A stretch of 64,000 nt of DNA from Symbiopectobacterium purcellii_A. GTDB lineage: Bacteria; Pseudomonadota; Gammaproteobacteria; Enterobacterales; Enterobacteriaceae. Made by a program: the position numbers and the translations under genes. Position 1 is the stretch's first letter, and each line of letters opens with the position of its first letter. The DNA is taken from the NCBI RefSeq assembly GCF_052050035.1, contig NZ_CP189882.1, forward strand, positions 4,650,001 through 4,714,000, read 5' to 3'. The notes under the pieces are model-generated. The model did not search any database, had not been told where the DNA came from, and saw nothing but the letters and a program-made list of their open reading frames with translations. Shown piece after piece: positions 17,324 through 27,541 of this stretch.

Positions 17324-19248
17324 CCGTTCTGCTCCTTCGCGGCCTTTTTCGCCGTGGGTTTACGTGTTTTTTTCTGCGTTTTTTGTGGTGCTTGCAGCCC
17401 GCGAAACGCTGATGCGGACCGGTTTTGTCGCGCTTGCGCTATCAATCCACTCAAAGTTTCAGTGAGCGGTTGCATAAAATCCTGGTAACGACGCTGTTTT
17501 TCACTGATTAGCGTCAACGTGGCTTCCCAATTGGCGGTCATATCCGGCAACGCTGCGCTAGGCGGTAGTGCATGAATCAGCGCACGCCCCGCTTCGCTGG
17601 CATGAATGTAACACCCTTTTTTAAACAGAAAGCTTCGTTTAAAGAGTAGCTCAATAATGCCTGCACGCGTGGCTTCGGTACCGAGGCCATCAGTTTCACG
17701 CAATATTTTCTTCAGCGTTTTGTCTTGCACAAAACGGGCAATACCGGTCATGGCAGAAAGCAATGTGGCATCGGTAAACGGACGTGGAGGCTGGGTTTGC
17801 CGCTCCACCACTTCACCTTTTTCACACAGCAGTACATCCCCTTTGGCGACCACCGGTAGCGGCAAGCCATCGTTTTCGTCGTCGCGTTCCTTAGCGCCCA
17901 GTAGCGCACGCCAGCCTGCATCGGCAAGAAAACGGGCTTTGGCAATAAATTTTCCCCCGGCAATATCGAGGGTAATGACGCATTTACGAAACACCGCATC
18001 AGGGCAAAACTGCATCAGATACTGCCGGGCAATCAGCCCATACACCTGACGCTCGTTCTCACTCAGCGATACACTGGCGCTGCGCGCGGTGGGAATAATC
18101 GCATGGTGCGCATCAACTTTGCTGTCATCCCAACAGCGGTTACGACGTTCAAGGTTGACGACCGGTTGCGGTAATAGCCCCGACGCATGCACCGTAATCG
18201 CATTGATAACCGCATGACGCCCGGCAAAATGCTCTTCAGGCAGGTAACGGCAGTCGGAACGCGGATAGGTAATCAGTTTATGGGTTTCATACAAGCGCTG
18301 GCAGGTGTCCAGCACTTGTTGAGCGCTAAGGCCAAAGCGTTTGGCAGCTTCGATCTGCAAAGCGGAGAGAGAATATGGCAGCGGTGCCGTTTCCGATTCG
18401 CGCTTATCGCTGTAATCCGTTACGGCGGCAGGCTGTCCAGCAATGCGCTTAACCACATGCTCAGCCAAAGACCGGTGCAACAGGCGCCCTTCTTCATCCT
18501 GATACGGCTCACAAGATTCGCTCGGTTGCCACAGCGCCACAAAACGTTCATCGGCAGGCGTGACAATATGCGCCTTGACCTCAAAGTAATCCTTGGCGAC
18601 GAAATTTTCGATCTCTTCATCGCGACGCACCACCAGCCCCAGCACCGGCGTTTGCACCCGACCGACGGAGAGCACGCCGTCATAACCGGCATTGCGCCCC
18701 AACAGCGTGTAGGCGCGGGTCATATTGATGCCGTAAAGCCAGTCAGCCCGCGAACGCGCCAGCGCCGATACGCACAGCGATACAAAGTCGCGGTTATCGC
18801 GTAGACGTTCGACAGCTCGCGTCACCGCCTGCGGGTTGAGATCGTTGATCAGGCAGCGCCGCACCTGCTGACGTTTTTCCGGCGCCAGCGCCAGATACTC
18901 CAGCACTTCATCCACCAGCAGTTGCCCTTCGCGATCCGGGTCACCGGCGTGGATCACCTCCGTCGCCTCCCCCAACAGCTTCTTGATGGCATTCAGTTGC
19001 TTGCTCACTGAGGGACGCGGCATCAACAGCCATTTTTCGGGGATAATCGGCAGATCGGCCAACGACCAGCGCGCGTAGCGGGCATCATAGGCATCAGGCT
19101 GAGCCTGCTCGAGTAGATGCCCGACGCACCAGGTAACAACATCCTGTGAACCGCAGGCGATGTAACCGTCACCTCGCCGATGCGGTTTAGGCAAGATATC
19201 GGCTATCGCTCTGGCGAGGCTGGGTTTTTCAGCAATAAACAGGCGCAT
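17320..19248 (-). CDS. topB: DNA topoisomerase III
   Basis: 642 aa, against 653 in E. coli. Toprim motifs: Glu7 in AEKPS and DPDREG at 103-108. The active-site tyrosine is Tyr328 in LITYPRSD. A basic, Lys-rich tail ends the protein (KKTRKPTAKKAAKEQ). This type IA enzyme relaxes negatively supercoiled or catenated DNA and resolves recombination intermediates. The ATG lies 2 bp past the ydjA stop; in E. coli selD sits between these two, and it is absent here. Frame intact. Confidence 0.96.
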   Translation of the reverse strand: MRLFIAEKPSLARAIADILPKPHRRGDGYIACGSQDVVTWCVGHLLEQAQPDAYDARYARWSLADLPIIPEKWLLMPRPSVSKQLNAIKKLLGEATEVIHAGDPDREGQLLVDEVLEYLALAPEKRQQVRRCLINDLNPQAVTRAVERLRDNRDFVSLCVSALARSRADWLYGINMTRAYTLLGRNAGYDGVLSVGRVQTPVLGLVVRRDEEIENFVAKDYFEVKAHIVTPADERFVALWQPSESCEPYQDEEGRLLHRSLAEHVVKRIAGQPAAVTDYSDKRESETAPLPYSLSALQIEAAKRFGLSAQQVLDTCQRLYETHKLITYPRSDCRYLPEEHFAGRHAVINAITVHASGLLPQPVVNLERRNRCWDDSKVDAHHAIIPTARSASVSLSENERQVYGLIARQYLMQFCPDAVFRKCVITLDIAGGKFIAKARFLADAGWRALLGAKERDDENDGLPLPVVAKGDVLLCEKGEVVERQTQPPRPFTDATLLSAMTGIARFVQDKTLKKILRETDGLGTEATRAGIIELLFKRSFLFKKGCYIHASEAGRALIHALPPSAALPDMTANWEATLTLISEKQRRYQDFMQPLTETLSGLIAQARQNRSASAFRGLQAPQKTQKKTRKPTAKKAAKEQNG

Positions 19249-19250
19249 TA

Positions 19251-19802
19251 TCAGAAATAGCGAACAAATTTTTCCGTGTCCAACGGCACAACCGTAGTGG
19301 ACGCTTTCAGTTGCGGTGTTCCCAAATAGAGAAACCCGACAATTTCATCTTGTTCGCGGCAACCAAAGGCTTCACGGACCTGTTCGTGCTCAGTCCACAG
19401 ACCGCTGCGCCAGATACCGTTGAAACCCTGCGCCAGTGCAGCCATTTGCATCGCTTGCACCGCGCAGCCCGCGGAAACCACCTGCTCCCATTTGGGCACT
19501 TTGGGATTATCTTCGCAGTGTGCAATCACGGTGATGACCATTGGCGCGCGAAACGGGGCCTGACGGGCTTTATCTTGAGCAGCCGCGTCAAGACCTTCCT
19601 GTTGGGCCGCGGCGTATAAAACCTCACTCAAACGGGCCAATCCCTCGTCCTGTGCAATCACGAAACGCCACGGTTGCAGGGTGCCGTGATCGGGCGCGCG
19701 CATACCGGCATGAATAATGTTGGCTAACGCGTCGCCTTGCGGTGCCGGAGCAGCCAAACGCGAGGCAGAACGGCGGTTGAGTAACAAGTCCAGTGCATAC
19801 AT
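19251..19802 (-). CDS. ydjA: YdjA, nitroreductase-like FMN protein
   Basis: 183 aa, the same length as E. coli YdjA. It has the nitroreductase fold with N-terminal RRSASRLA and MRAPDHGTLQPWRF (FMN contacts), then FGCREQDEIVGFLYLGTP near the C-terminus. I chose ATG 19802, preceded by AGGAG; a longer frame to 19889 has no family match. Physiological substrate unknown. First gene of a ydjA-topB-ynjH operon. Confidence 0.93.
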   Translation of the reverse strand: MYALDLLLNRRSASRLAAPAPQGDALANIIHAGMRAPDHGTLQPWRFVIAQDEGLARLSEVLYAAAQQEGLDAAAQDKARQAPFRAPMVITVIAHCEDNPKVPKWEQVVSAGCAVQAMQMAALAQGFNGIWRSGLWTEHEQVREAFGCREQDEIVGFLYLGTPQLKASTTVVPLDTEKFVRYF

Positions 19803-20067
19803 CCTTTTTCTCCTGTTAACGGCCTGCATGAAAAATAGCGCCAAGCGTTGCCATCGCCTGTTAATGCGCGCCACGGTATCACAACTCACGGTGCGTCAGT
19901 AACGGTTTTGTGGCAAATCCTATCATAGCGGATGCCGGTGATAATGCGGGGAGATTCTGATTGTTTTCGACACTGTTCAGACGGTTGACGTAGGGTGATG
20001 GGCCAGCGTGAACGGCTGCCTGCGCATTCGAACCCTGACCGGGAGCACGCTCAGTGCCGCGCTGCGA
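19803..20067. other. Spacer upstream of ydjA
   Basis: 265 bp with no gene seen. It should contain the ydjA promoter. selD and sppA, the E. coli neighbours, are not on this side. Confidence 0.4.
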
Positions 20068-20309
20068 TCACTTCGTGTCGTGACGCAAGTGATACACCTT
20101 TAGTTGATTCCAAAAGTCGAGGCCAATTAACTTAACGTTTCCTGCGCGACGAAAGGCAAACGCACCGCCCTTATTGTGGCCGATACGAATAATGCCTTTT
20201 TCTTCTTGTGCGTTAACAGGTGCAATACCGCGCATGTTCACCCTACCGTCTTCGGCAAAAATGAAATCTGGATCGCCCGTTTCGCGCAGGGCAAAGGCGC
20301 CTACGGGAA
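20068..20309 (-). pseudogene. Unidentified gene, C-terminal part, cut by ISa and ISb
   Basis: Three pieces join in frame on the minus strand when the elements and one copy of each target duplication are removed: 22624-22648, then 21364-21403, then 20309-20068. The joined tail reads QKVANLASLTEQDIASPVSG, continues with IPVGAFALRETGDPDFIFAE, and ends YHLRHDTK at a TGA (20068-20070). I do not recognise it. Its Gly/Val/Ala-rich, repeat-poor style would suit a phage structural protein, but that is a guess. The 5' part is lost at 22648. Confidence 0.6.
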
Positions 20310-21354
20310 GGCTTTGTTGAATAAATCAGAATTAGCCGACAGGATGACTCCCTCTGCTACACCTGTTATCCTATCCTGACGCTGTGTGGCATACCCAACA
20401 ACGTCATACGGTTCAGCGCTTTGACCATCGCTATGGCTTCACCTACTTGAGCCTCATAGTCACGCAGGCTCAGATGGCCACCCAGCAAAGTTTTTATGCG
20501 GAACATCGCTGTTTCTGCCACTGAACGCCGGTGATAACCCACTTTCTTTTTCCACATATCATTACTCCCGCTCAGACGCTGATTCGCCACCGCATGGTTA
20601 CGTTCATGGTACTTGTCCGGCCAGTATTTGGCTCCGCTTCGCGGCGGGATAAGGGGCCTGATTTTCTTTCTTAGCAACGCATCGTGGCAGTAACGGGCGG
20701 TCTGCTGACACTTCCCTGATTTTTCGGTGGGTTTGGTTAATCAGGCCCGGCAGTGCCTGCGCATCTGTCGTTCCGCTGAGCGATAAGTCGGCACAGATAA
20801 TCTCATGCGTCGCACTGTCTGCTGCCAGATGAAGCTTGCGCCACACTCTTCGTCTGTCAGCCCCATGCTGCCTGACTTTCCATTCACCTTCGCCAAAGAC
20901 CTTCAGACCGGTACTGTCGATGACCAGATGCGAGATTTCACCACGCGTTGGCGTTTTTATGCTGATACTGACGGTTTTTGCCCGCCGACTGACCAGAGAG
21001 TAGTCCGGGCAGCGCAGTGGCAGGCTCATCAGTGTAAAAACCGAGTCGACAAAGCCCTGTAATGCCCGGAGCGACAGGTTAAACACGCGCTTTATCATCA
21101 AAACCGTGGTAACAGCCATATCGGTGTAGTAAAGCGGCCGACCACGACCTTCAGGCGAAGCACTGTCAGTCCATGCAGCGATGGCGGACTCATCAAGCCA
21201 GACCGTCAGGGAGCCGCGTTGTCTGAGTGCTTTGTTGTAGGTGGGCCAGTTGGTGATTTTAAACTTTTGCTTTGCCATGGGGAGCTGCTATCGGGAGCGA
21301 TGATAGTGCTTTGATCCGGCGATCCCCTGAAAGTTCGATTTATTCAACAAAGCC
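20310..21354 (-). mobile_element. ISa copy 2, 11-bp internal deletion
   Basis: Complete ends with a perfect 9-bp duplication CTACGGGAA at 20301-20309 and 21355-21363. It is 1045 bp, 11 bp shorter than the intact copies. Confidence 0.95.
20366..21278 (-). pseudogene. ISa transposase, frameshifted
   Basis: An 11-bp deletion at about 20699, between 'gggcg' and 'gtctgctgac', removes the codons around GAYDA and shifts the frame. The second catalytic Asp region is lost. The rest is identical to intact copies. Confidence 0.92.
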
Positions 21355-21403
21355 CTACGGGAATACCCGATACCGGCGACGCGATGTCCTGCTCAGTCAA
21401 TAA

Positions 21404-22623
21404 GCGTGTTGCTTAATAGTGAAATAAGGGTGTTTCGGTGATTGAAGTAAATTTTACGCTGTTCTGAGATGGAAATTCCAAAGACCGGCGCTAAGGAGTA
21501 AGAAGGTATCATCAATAAAGGGTCTACGATTCCGTAAAATTTGGGTCATGCAACCGAGGCGTTTGATACCCGCGATGGCGTGTTCAACTGTAATACGGAT
21601 GCCCGAGATTATTTTATTTTCTTGTTTTTGTTCAGGCGATAAAGGTCTTTTTCGAGTTCCTTTTTTTGGGATTTGTGTATTAGGATGCTGTTTATCTATA
21701 CCGGCTTTGTTGAATAAATAGATATTATTCTGCGCAGCCATAAAGGCTGCGGATTCCCTTGAGGTAAAATCAGTATGTTACATCCAGAGCGTAGTGATGC
21801 ATCCCGGAGCGATCAGCATTTTAATCCAAAAAAGGCGTGTCATAACAGCATTATTCCCTATTATTCAACAAAGCCATCTATACCTTGAAAACCGGTATCT
21901 GCCCAGATGGTTACCTCAGGAGGAATATGGCGAATTATATCGACTTTATCGAGTAAGCGTTTATCGTGACGGCGCCCATTTTTGCTCATGGGGATAAATC
22001 CAATTTGCCTTGTTTCGTCAGTCATAATAAGCCCTTTTCGAGTGGTCTATCTTTTCTTTCCCGAATACATTTTTTTTCGCCGACGCAGATTCTTAGGCTT
22101 TTGGACAGGTCGCTCTGTCCCATCAATAAAGACGCCTTTAACTCCAGGAAAGGCGCGAAAAAAATTCCTCAGCAGAGCGAATTTGACGAGCGGGCAAAAC
22201 ACATTCTCGCCCCAAGGTCATCTCTAAAACCGGCAATAATATTTTTACCCAGCGACATACCCGTGTTCTATCTAAACCAAAAAGAAGTCCTTGCAAATCA
22301 TAGGTCGGATAACATTTTAAATACAATAAAATAAAAAGCAGTTTATCTAATGGGGGTTGGGATAAATCCTTTCTGCCCTGCAACCATCTGCCGCTCGTGA
22401 TCTTTTCGATTCTTTTTCCGATAAATCAAATAACAAGCTGAAAATTCAGCGGCTAAATTTTTCAATTCTTCGACTGATAATCCAATGATTGCTTTACATA
22501 AACGATTATCTCGTAACAACCGCTCTTTGTTGATCATTTCAAACCTTTATTCTCTAAGTTAAACCTCTTTTTATTCTCAATAGCCTGACAAAAAATGCAA
22601 GTCTCTATTCAGCAACTAGTTTA
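21404..22623 (-). mobile_element. ISb copy 3, with a small element inside
   Basis: Both ISb ends are present. It is flanked by AAT on both sides (a 3-bp duplication that restores the host frame when removed). It contains the 173-bp element at 21703. The transposase is broken by several one-base changes in homopolymers (near 22160 and 22355). Confidence 0.87.
21703..21875 (+). repeat. MITE-A' (173 bp, ISa-type ends, different core)
   Basis: Same GGCTTTGTTGAATAA ends as MITE-A and ISa. A perfect 9-bp duplication ATCTATACC lies at 21694-21702 and 21876-21884. The interior is unrelated to MITE-A and has no coding capacity. Confidence 0.93.
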
Positions 22624-22910
22624 ATGAGGCCAGATTGGCCACTTTCTGGGCTTTGTTGAATAAATCGAACTTTCAGGGGATCGCCGGATCAAAGCACTAT
22701 CATCGCTCCCGATAGCAGCTCCCCATGGCAAAGCAAAAGTTTAAAATCACCAACTGGCCCACCTACAACAAAGCACTCAGACAACGCGGCTCCCTGACGG
22801 TCTGGCTTGATGAGTCGGCCATCGCTGCATGGACTGACAGTTCTTTGCCTGAAGGTCGTGGTCGGCCGCTTTACTACACCGATATGGCTGTTACCACGGT
22901 TTTGATGATA

Positions 22911-23988
22911 TAGCTAAACGACTTAATTTTGATTACATTATTTAAATGAGCTATTCAATTGATTTTAGACGTAAAGTGATATCTACACGGAAAAACGAAG
23001 GGTTGAGTATCCGAGAAACAGCGAAGCAATTTCGGATTGGCCCTGCCTCTGTATCGCGTTGGGGCTTTGTTGAATAATTTAACGTTTTGATTTACAAATT
23101 CTTTAGGTGGGATGCATGTACAGAAAATGTATTTTGTTAGAGCGATAAATCAAATAGTTAGCACAATAAAAAGCATTACGGTAGTAAAATTTAGTCGTTA
23201 AAATTTTATAATACCCATTTAAATCAGTATTTTAAATTATTCAACAAAGCCTCGCGTTGGATTAATCAAATAGAGTCAAAAGCATCGACCACGCGTCAGC
23301 GAAAGATCGATAAATCCGAGTTGATAAAAGATGTTGAACAATATCCAGATGCTTACCAAAAAGAACGTGCAGAGCGTTTTGGCGTTTGTCAGAAGGCCAT
23401 TTGGCAAGCGCTTAAAAAGCTGGGATTGACCTATAAAAAAAACTCTACGTCATCCGAAAGCCGACGAAAACTCCCGGCAGGGATTTCAACAAAAAAAACA
23501 ACAGTATGAAAAAGAAGGTAAACCTATTGTTTTTATTGATGAAAGTGGTTTTTCACACGATGCCCCACGGACTCACGGCTATTCCCCAAAAGGTCAACGG
23601 TGTTTTGGCCTGAAGAACTGGGGAGCTAGGGGAAGAACAAATGTTATCGGCGCTTTATTAGGCACAACGCTGTTTGCTATCGGATTATTTGATATCAATA
23701 TTAACAGCGATGTTTTCTATGCCTGGGTCACACAAGTCCTTATCCCAGTACTCCCTAAAAACAGTGTAATCATGATGGACAATGCCACTTTTCACAAAAA
23801 ACATAATATTCAACAAGTCATCATCGATGCAGGGTATATGGTGGAGTATTTGCCTACATATTCGCCAGATCTTAACCCAATTGAGCATAAATGGGCACAA
23901 GCAAAAAGCAAAAAAAGAGAGATGGGTTGCGATACAGAGAGTTTGTTCTCAGTCCATATGGTGTAATCAAAATTAAGTCGCTTGGCTA
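22911..23988 (+). mobile_element. IS630 copy, with MITE-A inside
   Basis: 880 bp once MITE-A and one duplication are removed. The transposase frame is broken by MITE-A and by an A8 run near 23436, which the intact copy has as A7. Confidence 0.9.
23063..23251 (+). repeat. MITE-A copy 5 (diverged, in IS630)
   Basis: 9-bp duplication TCGCGTTGG at 23054-23062 and 23252-23260. It shows more substitutions than most copies (aacgttttga, ggtagtaaaattt), so it is an older or separate subfamily. Confidence 0.94.
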
Positions 23989-23990
23989 TA

Positions 23991-24526
23991 TGTGTTCGAG
24001 TTCGGCAATCTTACGATGACTGACCTGACTGAAGTCTGTTCCCTTTGGGTAAAAACGTCGTATCAGCCCGTTGGTGTGCTCATTCAAGCCCCTCTCCCAG
24101 GAATGATAAGGATGGGCAAAGTAGACCTGCGCCCCTGTGATTTGAGTAATTTGCTCGTGCAGAGCGAATTCAGGGCCGTTATCAGCTGTTAGGGTCTTAA
24201 ACTTGCAAAAGGTATTAGCTTCAATGTCCCTGAAAGCAGCAACCACAGTCTCCGCACGCTTATTAGGCAGTTTGCGAATGATGACGGTTTTCAATGCGTT
24301 ATCTACGATGGTTAACAAGAATGACTTCTGGTCTTTGCCAAAAATAGTGTCAATTTCGAAGTGGCCAGGCTCCTGTTTAAGCTCGGCTTGAGCTGGGCGA
24401 TACTCAATACCAACACGGTTGGGAATAGGGCCTGATTTGAGGTTTTCGGCATTGTACCTGTAACGTTTTCCCCGATGAGGAAGTTGCTGATATAGCTCCC
24501 CGCCAGCCTGTCTCTCCTGCAGGATA
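23991..24526 (-). mobile_element. IS30 type 2 internal fragment
   Basis: It covers the transposase from about YILQERQAGGELYQQ to IAELEH (minus strand), bounded by TA on each side where the two IS630 copies inserted. Confidence 0.88.
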
Positions 24527-24528
24527 TA

Positions 24529-25407
24529 TAGCCAAGCGACTTAATTTTGATTACACCATATGGACTGAGAACAAACTCTCTGTATCGCAACCCATCTCTC
24601 TTTTTTTGCTTTTTGCTTGTGCCCATTTATGCTCAATTGGGTTAAGATCTGGCGAATATGTAGGCAAATACTCCACCATATACCCTGCATCGATGATGAC
24701 TTGTTGAATATCATGTTTTTTGTGAAAAGTGGCATTGTCCATCATGATTACACTGTTTTTAGGGAGTACTGGGATAAGGACTTGTGTGACCCAGGCATAG
24801 AAAACATCGCTGTTAATATTGATATCAAATAATCCGATAGCAAACAGCGTTGTTCCTAATAAAGCGCCGATAACATTTGTTCTTCCCCTAGCTCCCCAGT
24901 TCTTCAGGCCAAAACACCGTTGACCTTTTGGGGAATAGCCGTGAGTCCGTGGGGCATCGTGTGAAAAACCACTTTCATCAATAAAAACAATAGGTTTACC
25001 TTCTTTTTCATACTGTTGTTTTTTTTGTTGAAATCCCTGCCGGGCGTTTTCGTCGGCTTTCGGATGACGTAGAGTTTTTTTATAGGTCAATCCCAGCTTT
25101 TTAAGCGCTTGCCAAATGGCCTTCTGACAAACGCCAAAACGCTCTGCACGTTCTTTTTGGTAAGCATCTGGATATTGTTCAACATCTTTTATCAACTCGG
25201 ATTTATCGATCTTTCGCTGACGCGTGGTCGATGCTTTTGACTCTATTTGATTAATCCAACGCGATACAGAGGCAGGGCCAATCCGAAATTGCTTCGCTGT
25301 TTCTCGGATACTCAACCCTTCGTTTTTCCGTGTAGATATCACTTTACGTCTAAAATCAATTGAATAGCTCATTTAAATAATGTAATCAAAATTAAGTCGT
25401 TTAGCTA
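24529..25407 (-). mobile_element. IS630 copy with intact transposase (879 bp)
   Basis: Ends TAGCCAAGCGACTTAA and, reversed, TAGCTAAACGACTTAA, with TA on both sides. It is the only copy with a single uninterrupted frame. Confidence 0.93.
24551..25372 (-). CDS. IS630-family transposase, 273 aa
   Basis: The N-terminal helix-turn-helix pair includes RETAKQFRIGPASVSRW (about 24-40) and a winged part. The DDE core has Asp in PIVFIDESGF, Asp in VIMMDNATFHK and Glu in DLNPIEHKWA. It is the only copy with A7 at the slippery run at 25075-25081; the others have A8. It is the likely source of activity for MITE-E (inferred from shared ends). Confidence 0.93.
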   Translation of the reverse strand: MSYSIDFRRKVISTRKNEGLSIRETAKQFRIGPASVSRWINQIESKASTTRQRKIDKSELIKDVEQYPDAYQKERAERFGVCQKAIWQALKKLGLTYKKTLRHPKADENARQGFQQKKQQYEKEGKPIVFIDESGFSHDAPRTHGYSPKGQRCFGLKNWGARGRTNVIGALLGTTLFAIGLFDININSDVFYAWVTQVLIPVLPKNSVIMMDNATFHKKHDIQQVIIDAGYMVEYLPTYSPDLNPIEHKWAQAKSKKREMGCDTESLFSVHMV

Positions 25408-26150
25408 TAAAGCGCGTGTTTAACCTGTCGCTCCGGGCATTACAGGGCTTTGTCGACTCGGTTTTTACACTGATGAGCCTGCCACTGCGCTGCCCGGACT
25501 ACTCTCTGGTCAGTCGGCGGGCAAAAACCGTCAGTATCAGCATAAAAACGCCAACGCGTGGTGAAATCTCGCATCTGGTCATCGACAGTACCGGTCTGAA
25601 GGTCTTTGGCGAAGGTGAATGGAAAGTCAGGCAGCATGGGGCTGACAGACGAAGAGTGTGGCGCAAGCTTCATCTGGCAGCAGACAGTGCGACGCATGAG
25701 ATTATCTGTGCCGACTTATCGCTCAGCGGAACGACAGATGCGCAGGCACTGCCGGGCCTGATTAACCAAACTCACCGGAAAATCAGGGAAGTGTCAGCAG
25801 ACGGTGCTTATGACGCCCGTTACTGCCACGATGCGTTGCTAAGAAAGAAAATCAGGCCCCTTATCCCGCCGCGAAGCGGAGCCAAATACTGGCCGGACAA
25901 GTACCATGAACGTAACCATGCGGTGGCGAATCAGCGTCTGAGCGGGAGTAATGATATGTGGAAAAAGAAAGTGGGTTATCACCGGCGTTCAGTGGCAGAA
26001 ACAGCGATGTTCCGCATAAAAACTTTGCTGGGTGGCCATCTGAGCCTGCGTGACTATGAGGCTCAAGTAGGTGAAGCCATAGCGATGGTCAAAGCGCTGA
26101 ACCGTATGACGTTGTTGGGTATGCCACACAGCGTCAGGATAGGATAACAG

Positions 26151-26339
26151 GGCTTTGTTGAATAATTTAACCGTTTGATTTACATCTTCTTTAGGTAGAA
26201 TGCATGTACAGAGACTGTATTTTGTTAGAACGACAAATCAAGTAGTTAGCACAATAAAAAGCATTACGGCTGGAAAACTTAGTTGTTGAAGTGTTATAAT
26301 AATTATGTAAATCAGCATGTTAAATTATTCAACAAAGCC
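26151..26339 (+). repeat. MITE-A copy 6 (in ISa 3' end)
   Basis: 9-bp duplication GGATAACAG at 26142-26150 and 26340-26348. It belongs with the copy at 47659 in a subfamily with a distinct right half (gctggaaaacttagttg). Confidence 0.95.
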
Positions 26340-26401
26340 GGATAACAGGTGTAGCAGAGGGAGTCATCCTGTCGGCTAATTCTGATTTATTCAACAAAGC
26401 C

Positions 26402-27541
26402 CAAAGAGCGGTTGTTACGAGATAATCGTTTATGTAAAGCAATCATTGGATTATCAGTCGAAGAATTGAAAAATTTAGCCGCTGAATTTTCAGCTTGTTA
26501 TTTGATTTATCGGAAAAAGAATCGAAAAGATCACGAGCGGCAGATGGGTGCAGGGCAGAAAGGATTTATCCCAACCCCATTAGATAAACTGCTTTTTATT
26601 TTATTGTATTTAAAATGTTATCCGACCTATGATTTGCAAGGACTTCTTTTTGGTTTAGATAGAACACGGGTATGTCGCTGGGTAAAAATATTATTGCCGG
26701 TTTTAGAGATGACCTTGGGGCGAGAATGTGTTTTGCCCGCTCGTCAAATTCGCTCTGCTGAGGAATTTTTTCGCGCCTTTCCTGGAGTTAAAGACGTCTT
26801 TATTGATGGGACAGAGCGACCTGTCCAAAAGCCTAAGAATCTGCGTCGGCAAAAAAAATGTATTCGGGAAAGAAAAGACAGACCACTCGAAAAGGGCTTA
26901 TTATGACTGACGAAACAAGGCAAATTGGATTTATCCCCATGAGCAAAAATGGGCGCCGTCACGATAAACGCTTACTCGATAAAGTCGATATAATTCGCCA
27001 TATTCCTCCTGAGGTAACCATCTGGGCAGATACCGGTTTTCAAGGTATAGATAAACAGCATCCTAATACACAAATCCCAAAAAAAGGAACTCGAAAAAGA
27101 CCTTTATCGCCTGAACAAAAACAAGAAAATAAAATAATCTCGGGCATCCGTATTACAGTTGAACACGCCATCGCGGGTATCAAGCGCCTCGGTTGCATGA
27201 CCCAAATTTTACGGAATCGTAGACCCTTTATTGATGATACCGGCTTTGTTGAATAATTTAACCGTTTGATTTACATCTTCTTTAGTTAGAATGCATTTAC
27301 AGAGAATGTATTTTGTTAGAACGACAAATCAAATAGTTAGCACAATAAAAAGCATTCCGAGAGGAAAAATTAGTCGTTGAAATTTTATAATGCTTATATA
27401 AATTAGTATCTTAAATTATTCAACAAAGCCGATGATACCTTCTTACTCCTTAGCGCCGGTCTTTGGAATTTCCATCTCAGAACAGCGTAAAATTTACTTC
27501 AATCACCGAAACACCCTTATTTCACTATTAAGCAACACGCT
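26402..27541 (+). mobile_element. ISb copy 4, 5' truncated, with MITE-A
   Basis: Begins at CAAAGAGCGG, the third to sixth codons of the transposase, right after ISa, and ends at the ISb right end (AAGCAACACGCT). One base is missing at 26851 (cggcaaaaaaaatg), which breaks the frame, and MITE-A at 27242 splits the 3' part. Confidence 0.85.
27242..27430 (+). repeat. MITE-A copy 7 (in ISb)
   Basis: 9-bp duplication GATGATACC at 27233-27241 and 27431-27439. Confidence 0.96.

Larger units (their letters stand above)
22911..25407. mobile_element. Composite IS630 / IS30 fragment / IS630 block
   Basis: A plus-strand IS630 (22911-23988) and a minus-strand IS630 (24529-25407) enclose 536 bp of IS30 type 2 (23991-24526). 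The outer ends are both the IS630 left end (TAGCTAAACGACTTAA), in inverted orientation. TA lies on both sides (22909-22910 and 25408-25409), while uninterrupted ISa copies have one TA there (gatgaTAaag). The structure is that of a composite transposon. Confidence 0.88.
22649..26401 (+). mobile_element. ISa copy 3, split by a composite block
   Basis: The left half, 22649-22910, carries the transposase start (22725). The right half, 25408-26401, carries the rest. The two halves join exactly at a TA that is duplicated around 22911-25407. A MITE-A sits in the 3' part at 26151. The outer 9-bp flanks (CACTTTCTG and CAAAGAGCG) do not match. Confidence 0.9.
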
